NCBI GenBank assembly: GCA_029573925.1
Contig: JAKQBV010000589.1
Location: 1 to 6,516, forward strand
DNA length: 6,516 bases
DNA from: a bacterium
GTDB taxonomy: Bacteria > UBP15 > UBA6099
Direction: 5' to 3'
Shown here: positions 1-5,448 of the stretch, piece after piece
How positions within the stretch are numbered: position 1 is the stretch's first letter
How the letters are laid out: every line of letters starts with the position of its first letter
Program-made: the position numbers and the translations under genes
Notes under the pieces: generated by a model
What the model saw: the letters and a program-made list of their open reading frames with translations, nothing else
Told to the model about the DNA's origin: nothing
The model's database searches: none

Positions 1-998
1 GGGCCGCCCCGATTCAAATCGGCGAACCGCCCGCCGTGTCCGGAATCCTTGCCGCTTGCGCAACCGAGATATCCACCGAGAGATGTTTCTCTGAAAGGTT
101 GTTCCTCGAAGGAATAGCGCTGAACGGAGCCGCTTTCGAATGGGCCGCAGTGGAAGACCCCGGCGAGTTTCCGCTTGCCGCTCATATAGATTCCCTAGCG
201 CGAGAAATATGCGACAGACTCGAATCATCAGAGGCATGGAAACTGCTATGCATCACCCGCGCCCGCTCAGAACCGGACTACCTGCCCGCTCACTCGGTCA
301 GCTCCGCAATCCTTTCCGCTCATATAGGGCTTAGATCCAACCTGCCTGACGAAAGAGTCGTCGAATTAGCGAAAATAGCCTTTATGCACGACATCGGCAT
401 GGCAAGAATCCCTCGCGTCTGGGAAAAAGAAGACAAACTGGCAAACCACGAGATTTCCATAATACAAAAACATCCGCTTGAATCGCTGAAAGCTATCGCC
501 GCTTCCGGTTGCTGCGACAATCCGCAGGTCTCCGTCGCCGCCGCCGAACACCACGAACGCGCGGACGGTTCAGGATATCCGCACTGCAAAACCGCTGACA
601 ACCTGTCAGAGCCGTCTCTTATTCTGGCTTTGGTAGATGTCTATCTTGCGCTGACTCACCCGCGAAGACACCGCTCGGCTGTGCCCCCGTTCGACGCCGT
701 TCGGGCAATATCTGGCATGGCGGGCAAAGCATTCCCCATGTCCACCGTCCGCGACTTCCTTAAAATCATGTCGCTCTACCCCATCGGCAGCGCCGTCCGA
801 CTCAATAACGGAGACATAGCGCGAGTCATCTCAAGTTGCGAACGCCAACTCACTCGCCCCACAGTAAAAGTCATCATTGACCGCAACGGATTTCCTATCC
901 GCGACGGGGCAACGATAAATCTCAAAAATGAAGAACTCATTTTCATCCGAGAGCCTGTTTGCGTTAATTCTATTGATACAGTGTTCAAATTAGGCTAA
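1..998 (+). CDS. HD-GYP domain protein, probable cyclic-di-GMP phosphodiesterase or relative; 5' end cut by window edge
   Basis: The frame is open to the left edge (first full codon at 3), and the GTG at 36 has no ribosome binding site, so the gene most likely begins outside the window. Residue numbers here count from that GTG. The HD-GYP domain spans about 75-250: first His H86, the HD pair H118-D119 in HDIGM, H146 in KHP, H172-H173 opening the diagnostic HHERADGSGYP motif, and D201 before YLALTHPRRHR, which matches the usual DALT..RPYR segment. A C-terminal YPIGSAVRLNNGDIARVI segment (about 248-265) is also typical of this family. HD-GYP enzymes hydrolyse cyclic-di-GMP in the cytoplasm. Two deviations weaken that call here: the Lys of HDxGK is Met (M122), and the residue four before H86 is Tyr rather than the Glu of trinuclear members. 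The visible N-terminal 75 residues are not recognised. The gene ends 53 bases before the stalk-domain gene with no clear terminator, so read-through is possible. Family assignment is firm; activity is uncertain. Confidence 0.9.
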   Translation, partial: AAPIQIGEPPAVSGILAACATEISTERCFSERLFLEGIALNGAAFEWAAVEDPGEFPLAAHIDSLAREICDRLESSEAWKLLCITRARSEPDYLPAHSVSSAILSAHIGLRSNLPDERVVELAKIAFMHDIGMARIPRVWEKEDKLANHEISIIQKHPLESLKAIAASGCCDNPQVSVAAAEHHERADGSGYPHCKTADNLSEPSLILALVDVYLALTHPRRHRSAVPPFDAVRAISGMAGKAFPMSTVRDFLKIMSLYPIGSAVRLNNGDIARVISSCERQLTRPTVKVIIDRNGFPIRDGATINLKNEELIFIREPVCVNSIDTVFKLG

Positions 999-1001
999 AA
1001 T
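973..1001 (+). promoter_or_regulatory. Candidate sigma70-type promoter for the stalk-domain gene
   Basis: TTGATA at 973-978 and TAAAAT at 996-1001 each match the -35 and -10 consensus at five of six positions and are separated by exactly 17 bases. The -10 box overlaps the stop codon of the HD-GYP gene (996-998). Transcription would begin near 1008, giving a leader of about 45 bases before the start at 1052. This is seen in the sequence; promoter activity is inferred. Confidence 0.5.
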
Positions 1002-1025
1002 CATGGATAGTATTGTAAATCTGAA

Positions 1026-1041
1026 GCGCGCGCGGGCGCGC
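1026..1041 (+). promoter_or_regulatory. GC-only leader hairpin abutting the stalk-gene ribosome binding site
   Basis: GCGCGC (1026-1031) and GCGCGC (1036-1041) form a perfect six-pair stem with loop GCGG. The ribosome binding site AAGG (1042-1045) starts at the next base, six bases before the TTG start at 1052. No T-run follows, so it does not look like a terminator. It may protect the 5' end or tune ribosome access. The stem is also self-complementary on its own, so other pairings are possible. Confidence 0.4.
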
Positions 1042-1051
1042 AAGGTTTCAA

Positions 1052-2296
1052 TTGGATTATCGACGAATACTATCAATGTCTTTCCTATGGCTTGCCGTAT
1101 CGGCGTGCCTCGGAGCAGGCGCCGAACCGGAATTGGATATTCTATATCCTCCCGGAGAGAAATTCCTGACGACCTCCTCATCGATTCCTGTCGCCGGACG
1201 GGTTAAGTGGTGCGACGAATGCGCGGTTTTTATCTCCGGAACGCAAGCCGAAATCAAATCCGACGGTTCTTTCAACGTAGAATTGTCGCTGACATCTAAA
1301 CAAAACATAATAGTCGTAAAACTCATCGACGGCTCAGGCGCAAGAGATGTCAAGACGCTCAACGTTACTACTTCCGCCACGATTGACAAAACTGCGGGCG
1401 ATTTTCAGATAGCAGTTCCGGCGATGGCGGCTATCAGAGCGAAATCGGATATCATTGAGCCGGCCCCCCCGGCGCAGACGCCTGAAACGGCGGTTCCGGC
1501 GAAACAGGCGAAAGCGGCTGACTCGAATCAAAGCGACGCGCTTCCGCAAACGGCGCGCCTGTCGGATTTCGAGTTCAATATCAACGGAAAACACGAAGGA
1601 ACACAAAAAGGATATCTAATCAGGCAAAGAGCATTCGCCTCCGTTGCATCTCCCGCATTTGCCGCTATAGGCGCGGTCAAAGGCCCCGGTGGGAAATCGC
1701 TCATATTCCAACTCCCCGCCCCATTGAAATCGCCTTTCATCCCGTTGGACGACGCCGCGCTCGCCGGAGCGTTCACACTTAACGAAGAGACTTATCTGCC
1801 CGTGCGAGCGGCGCTGGAAAAAGCGGGGTGGAACGTCCACTGGCAGGCAGGCCGCATATACCTGACCGCGCCCTGCTCGCCCTCTTACATTGAAATCTCA
1901 TCTTCTTCGTTCAGGGATCGGCGGAAAGTGGAAACCCTGATACACAAAAGTATAATGTTCGCCTCGGCTAAATCAATTGCCGGAGCGGCGGGCGCTCAAG
2001 TTGAAACAATATCCGGAAACTCCATCAAACTGACGGCAAACGGAAGGTCCCTCTCCATTACCGGCGACGGCGACGGACGGGAGATAACCCTGACACTAAT
2101 GTCAGACACATCGCCGCCCTTGACGATAAAAGCCCCCGGACCTGAGCTGACCGACATCGAAGGCATCTTGCCCGTGCGGGCGGCGCTAGCATTTTTGGGG
2201 TATGAAACAGAATGGGATGGAGCGCTTAAGCGTGCGTTAGCCGAACAGAGCGTAGTGGTTGGAATGAATCCCCAACCTGCGCGGTTATCCAAATAA
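1052..2296 (+). CDS. Exported protein (possible lipoprotein) with Ig-like domain and degenerate stalk (copper amine oxidase N-like) repeats
   Basis: The TTG start at 1052 is chosen because AAGG lies six bases upstream and it supplies the positive n-region (MDYRR) of a signal peptide; the ATG at 1076 has neither. The hydrophobic core is about 6-18. VSAC (16-19) fits a lipobox with C19 as the lipid site, but a signal peptidase I site after AGA (22-24) is also possible. Residues about 27-106 resemble an Ig-like beta-sandwich, with DGSFNVELSL and a GSG turn, and contain WCDEC (53-57). A Pro/Ala-rich linker covers about 121-166. The rest contains up to four degenerate stalk units: about 188-222, 246-273 (YLPVRAALEKAGWNVHW), 300-338 and 370-400 (LPVRAALAFLGYETEWDG). 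No catalytic copper amine oxidase domain is present; stalk domains usually act in surface attachment. Its place before a ligase/polymerase-like gene suggests an envelope role in polysaccharide anchoring or export, which is inference. Confidence 0.85.
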   Translation: MDYRRILSMSFLWLAVSACLGAGAEPELDILYPPGEKFLTTSSSIPVAGRVKWCDECAVFISGTQAEIKSDGSFNVELSLTSKQNIIVVKLIDGSGARDVKTLNVTTSATIDKTAGDFQIAVPAMAAIRAKSDIIEPAPPAQTPETAVPAKQAKAADSNQSDALPQTARLSDFEFNINGKHEGTQKGYLIRQRAFASVASPAFAAIGAVKGPGGKSLIFQLPAPLKSPFIPLDDAALAGAFTLNEETYLPVRAALEKAGWNVHWQAGRIYLTAPCSPSYIEISSSSFRDRRKVETLIHKSIMFASAKSIAGAAGAQVETISGNSIKLTANGRSLSITGDGDGREITLTLMSDTSPPLTIKAPGPELTDIEGILPVRAALAFLGYETEWDGALKRALAEQSVVVGMNPQPARLSK

Positions 2297-2319
2297 ACCC
2301 TTTTTATATTGATGTATTT

Positions 2320-2335
2320 AGCGCACGGCTGCGTT
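2320..2335 (+). promoter_or_regulatory. Short leader hairpin before the ligase-like gene
   Basis: AGCGCA (2320-2325) pairs with TGCGTT (2330-2335) through five Watson-Crick pairs and one G-T wobble, with loop CGGC. The weak ribosome binding site GGA (2338-2340) lies two bases downstream, ten bases before the ATG at 2351. It resembles the hairpins placed before the two other visible intergenic starts. On its own it is weak and could be chance. Confidence 0.3.
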
Positions 2336-2350
2336 TCGGAATAACAAATT

Positions 2351-3799
2351 ATGTTAAAGCATAATGCCGGTAGCGTAGTTGGAATCGCTTTCGCCGGCGC
2401 AATTGCCGTCGCTCTCTTTGTTTTGGCGTGGCTCATATCGAACCTCCAGCTTCAACTAGCTGCCGCAATCATAATCGGTCTGGCCGTGGCCGGTCTTTCT
2501 TTTTTCAAACAGGACATCGCCGCGCTGGCCATCATAGCGGCAATGATTTTTTCTCCTGAGATAGGACTCGGCTCCCTGCCCGGCAGGGAAATCGTCGTGC
2601 GGTTCGATGATGTCATTCTGATTGTCTTTTTTATGACTTGGTTGTTTAAGACGGCATATTTCAAAAATCTGAACTTCATCCGGATTACGCCCCTCAACGC
2701 CCCGATACTCGCGTACATACTGGCGGCTTTCATATCCACATGGGTCGGCATTGCGAACGGCAACGTGAAGTTTGTTGGAAGCATTCTGTATTTCATAAAG
2801 TACGTCGAATATTTCATGATCTATTTCATGTTTTCAAACATTATCCGGACTGAGCAACAGCTTAAGTCGTTCATGGGGATGTTCTTTGCCGTGGCCGCGG
2901 CGACCACAATGTACGGACTTTATCAGATGGCATTAGGGATATCCCGCATATCGACTCCGTTCGAGGGAGAGGTGACTGAGGCCAACACTTTCGGCGGGTA
3001 TCTGCTTCTGGTAATCGGACTTGCAATCGCCGTATCGCTGAAAGCGCGGACAATAAAAGCAAGGGCGGCAGCGATAGCGGCGACCGCTATTCTCATCGTG
3101 GTGATGATAGCGACGCTCTCGCGCGCCTCCTATCTGGGACTTGCGATGATGGCATTGTTGTTGGTGGTTTACGCAAACCGGAACCAACGCCGATTTCTGC
3201 TAATCGCATACGCGGTTTTCGTTGCGGCAAGCCCTTTGATTATGCCCCAGAGAATAAAAGACAGGGTAATGATGCCTTTTTCCGGGGAAACGGAGCAGGT
3301 GGCGCCGTTTCTGAGCCTTAGCCCCAGAGATTCCTCATACACGAAGTTCGAGTCCGCCGCATGGGTCATTGACAGATGGAAGGAGTCTCCGGTATTCGGA
3401 AAGGGAGTCACGGGGGTCGGCATTGTGGACACGCAGTATCCCCGGATATTGGGAGAGATGGGAGTGGCGGGCGCGGCCGCCTTTATGTGGCTGGTGTTTT
3501 CACTGTTTTCAGCGTTCAGAACCGCGATGCGAGAGCTTAAAAAGTATCCATCAGACCAGATATGGTTCTGGCGCGCAATCGTCGTGGGTTACGTTCTCGG
3601 ATTCGCGGGCATACTGACTCACGGGTTGGCGGCGAACACGTTTATAATCGTGAGAATAATGGAGCCGTTCTGGTTCCTCGCCGCCACGGTGGTGGCGATC
3701 CCGCACGCGATGGCCGCCAAGTTTGCGGCCCCTCCCGCCCCGGCTGAAAAGAAACCTGAAAGAAAATACGCTCTTCAGCCTTGGATTGAAAGATGGTAG
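2351..3799 (+). CDS. O-antigen ligase/polymerase (WaaL/Wzy) family membrane protein
   Basis: This is a 482-residue polytopic inner-membrane protein with about 12 hydrophobic segments: roughly 8-28, 35-51, 56-70, 85-100, 115-135, 142-163, 174-195, 212-230, 240-256, 260-275, 281-297, 370-390, 407-427 and 430-452, of which some may pair or merge. The family signature is the SRASYLGL segment (257-264) in a helix, then a large, probably periplasmic loop (298-365) ending in KESPVFGKGVTGVGIVDTQYPRILGEMGVAG. Members either polymerise lipid-linked repeat units (Wzy) or transfer the chain to an acceptor (WaaL). In WaaL-type ligases an HN.YL motif precedes ELG; here the His position is Asp (D360), which favours a polymerase or another family branch. 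The C-terminal tail (459-482) is Pro/Lys-rich and probably cytoplasmic. The ATG follows a weak GGA site ten bases upstream. It probably shares a transcript with the stalk gene. The family call is firm; polymerase versus ligase is open. Confidence 0.88.
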   Translation: MLKHNAGSVVGIAFAGAIAVALFVLAWLISNLQLQLAAAIIIGLAVAGLSFFKQDIAALAIIAAMIFSPEIGLGSLPGREIVVRFDDVILIVFFMTWLFKTAYFKNLNFIRITPLNAPILAYILAAFISTWVGIANGNVKFVGSILYFIKYVEYFMIYFMFSNIIRTEQQLKSFMGMFFAVAAATTMYGLYQMALGISRISTPFEGEVTEANTFGGYLLLVIGLAIAVSLKARTIKARAAAIAATAILIVVMIATLSRASYLGLAMMALLLVVYANRNQRRFLLIAYAVFVAASPLIMPQRIKDRVMMPFSGETEQVAPFLSLSPRDSSYTKFESAAWVIDRWKESPVFGKGVTGVGIVDTQYPRILGEMGVAGAAAFMWLVFSLFSAFRTAMRELKKYPSDQIWFWRAIVVGYVLGFAGILTHGLAANTFIIVRIMEPFWFLAATVVAIPHAMAAKFAAPPAPAEKKPERKYALQPWIERW

Positions 3800-3868
3800 A
3801 CCGGATTTTCGGTGTGAAAAAACATGCGAAGTATTGAATAAAAACACCCATGCGCGGTTTGCTATAAA

Positions 3869-3901
3869 CCCGGATTCGTCGGCTCTATCGACAAATCCGG
3901 G
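3869..3901 (-). terminator. Hairpin between convergent genes, probable terminator of the minus-strand flippase gene
   Basis: Two 13-base arms (3869-3881 and 3889-3901) flank a seven-base loop. On the plus strand one pair is a C-A mismatch, whereas on the minus strand the same position is a U-G wobble and the stem is continuous. On the minus strand a short T-rich run (TTTAT, 3868-3864) follows the stem; on the plus strand the following bases are A-rich. It lies 13 bases past the stop of the minus-strand gene at 3915, as expected for its terminator. It may slow plus-strand transcripts as well. The T-run is short, so termination may be partial. Confidence 0.55.
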
Positions 3902-3914
3902 ATAAAAACGCCGG

Positions 3915-5372
3915 TCACCCCTTGGCAAAACCGGATATGGCCCGTCGTATGAACTCCGCGTCTTCCTTCGTCCACGGTTTGAATAGAAGCAGAGCCGCGG
4001 CGTAAGCGGCTCCCCCGGCAGGTATCGAAACAAACAGAGACAAGTCGCGAGTCGCAAACGCCGCCGCAGCCAGAGCAGCCAACGCGGGCGTCATTTTAGC
4101 GTAGAAGCCCCAGTCCGAGAACCGGTGATGCTTTCTCAGCACGAAAACCCGCAATGAAACTATGTAAAAAACATTGCCGAAGGCAACCGCCGCCGCCGCG
4201 CCGACGACTCCATACGGCGGTATCAGCGCGAAACACAGCGCGACCGACGCCGCCGCGCTCAGGGCATGCAGCAGCGAGCCGTCTTTCTGCCTGTGAATGG
4301 CGATGAAAAAAACTCCGAAAAACGACGCGAAATTGGTGAATATGGTCGACGCGAAAAGAATCATCAGACACAATTCCGCCCATGAGTATCCATCGCCGAA
4401 GACCGTTGAAAGCAGAGAACGGGCAAGCACGATTCCGCCCACGCTGAAGGGGAGCCCGACGAGCGCCACCGCCTTGAACATCAACTCGTAAGAGCGGTCG
4501 AGCGCGTCAGACTCCGAGGCGTAAAGCCGAGACACCACCGGGTACGCCGCCCACGCGAACGCGTTTTGAATCTGAGCGATAACGTTTATTGAAACGGCGC
4601 AGACCTTGAATGCGGCAATCTCTGCCGCCTCTCTGCCGAGGAACTCCATTATGACGACCCCGGCGTTAGCGACCATAATCGTTGCGGCAGTTCCGACGGC
4701 CAGAGGAAAACTCATCGCCAGCGAGGCCTTCCACAGAGGCATATCCACAGTCGGTTTGGGAAATCCGACGCGGGAGACGAGCAGAGCCGCCATGACCGCA
4801 AGCGCCACTCCCAGCGCAGCCAGATACAACAGGGCGGCCTTCAGCGCGCCGTCTCCCGCGCTCAGCGCCGCCCACATAAGCGCGCACGCCATCGCGTATT
4901 CGACCACCGTGGACACCGTCACGTATCCCATTTCCTCGAACGCACGGAAAACCGCTATCATAAACGTGACTACCGACCTGCCGAGCGTATAAGCGGTGAA
5001 GACTACCGCGACCGCGATTTTCTCTTTTTCTAGTCCGGACGCCGCTAGAGCCGCGAAGGTGATCGCCCCCAAAGCAAGGACGAGCGCCGCTTTTAACGGA
5101 ATAAGCCTGCCGATGTAATCTCTAGCGTTTTCCCGCCTGACAGCTATCTCCCTTACCATCAGGCCGTCCACGCCGAAATCCGCGAGTATCATGAACAGAA
5201 GAGGAAACGACTGTGCGAAAGCGAACACAGCGAACTGGTCCGGCGTCAGCCTGCGCGCCACCACCACGACCGCCATCAGAGACAGTCCTTTGCCGACGAT
5301 TATTGACAGCATTAGAAAGGCGGCGTTTTTCGCCACCCTTCCGCCCATAGTGCCCGAACTGAACCGCGCCAT
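3915..5372 (-). CDS. Wzx-type polysaccharide flippase (MOP superfamily, PST family)
   Basis: This 485-residue integral membrane protein has about 14 hydrophobic segments and the family hallmarks. The N-terminus GGRVAKNAAFLMLSIIVGKGLSL and the following ARRLTPDQFAVFAFAQSF match the opening of Polysacc_synt proteins. The segment LADFGVDGLMVREIAVRR (63-80) matches the conserved GxxxLxxRE..R element after helix two. FGDGYSWA (325-332) and IPPYGVVGAAAA (384-395) are likewise typical of the C-terminal half. The family flips undecaprenyl-diphosphate-linked sugar repeat units across the inner membrane. The length matches usual Wzx proteins and no break is visible. The ATG at 5372 has a strong GGAGG site (5385-5381) eight bases upstream. 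It follows the WecA-like gene on the same strand after 76 bases, and a candidate promoter lies in that gap. Sugar specificity cannot be read from the sequence. Confidence 0.92.
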   Translation of the reverse strand: MARFSSGTMGGRVAKNAAFLMLSIIVGKGLSLMAVVVVARRLTPDQFAVFAFAQSFPLLFMILADFGVDGLMVREIAVRRENARDYIGRLIPLKAALVLALGAITFAALAASGLEKEKIAVAVVFTAYTLGRSVVTFMIAVFRAFEEMGYVTVSTVVEYAMACALMWAALSAGDGALKAALLYLAALGVALAVMAALLVSRVGFPKPTVDMPLWKASLAMSFPLAVGTAATIMVANAGVVIMEFLGREAAEIAAFKVCAVSINVIAQIQNAFAWAAYPVVSRLYASESDALDRSYELMFKAVALVGLPFSVGGIVLARSLLSTVFGDGYSWAELCLMILFASTIFTNFASFFGVFFIAIHRQKDGSLLHALSAAASVALCFALIPPYGVVGAAAAVAFGNVFYIVSLRVFVLRKHHRFSDWGFYAKMTPALAALAAAAFATRDLSLFVSIPAGGAAYAAALLLFKPWTKEDAEFIRRAISGFAKG

Positions 5373-5387
5373 GGCGGCCGCCTCCGC

Positions 5388-5403
5388 CGGCGCTTTCGCG
5401 CCG
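5388..5403 (-). promoter_or_regulatory. GAAA-tetraloop leader hairpin before the flippase ribosome binding site
   Basis: On the minus strand CGGCGC and GCGCCG form a perfect six-pair GC stem capped by GAAA, a GNRA tetraloop. Only two bases separate it from the GGAGG ribosome binding site (5385-5381). No T-run follows, so it is not a terminator. It could stabilise the short leader or limit ribosome access. The structure is clear in the sequence; its role is inferred. Confidence 0.45.
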
Positions 5404-5419
5404 TCCCGTATGAACCTAT

Positions 5420-5448
5420 ATGATATTGTTTATCGGATAATCAGGCAA
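5420..5448 (-). promoter_or_regulatory. Candidate internal promoter for the flippase gene
   Basis: Reading the minus strand, TTGCCT (5448-5443) and TATCAT (5425-5420) are separated by 17 bases. The -10 box matches consensus at five of six positions and the -35 at four. It begins directly after the stop codon of the WecA-like gene (5449). Transcription would start near 5413, giving a leader of about 40 bases that contains the GAAA hairpin and the ribosome binding site. Confidence 0.4.

Noticed and set aside
1003..1206. An Arg-rich plus-strand frame beginning with ATG four bases after the HD-GYP stop codon.
   Set aside because: It has no ribosome binding site, overlaps the signal-peptide region of the stalk gene in another frame, shows no domain-like pattern, and its start would sit within a few bases of the predicted transcript start.
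2257..2310. Possible terminator between the stalk and ligase-like genes: inverted repeat GGTTGG/CCAACC (2257-2277) and a weak GGTT/AACC stem (2283-2298) before a T-run at 2301-2305.
   Set aside because: The six-pair stem lies inside the coding region, more than 20 bases from the T-run, and the nearer stem has only four pairs, so termination is not convincing. Partial pausing cannot be excluded.
3551..4057. A 168-codon minus-strand frame spanning the convergent gap.
   Set aside because: It runs antisense to the ligase-like gene and out of frame within the flippase gene, crosses the terminator hairpin, and has a low-complexity Arg/Ser-rich composition.
4180..4260. Repeated GCC/CGC triplets resembling a microsatellite.
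   Set aside because: They encode Ala-rich transmembrane helices of the flippase, and the pattern follows from codon bias at Ala codons.
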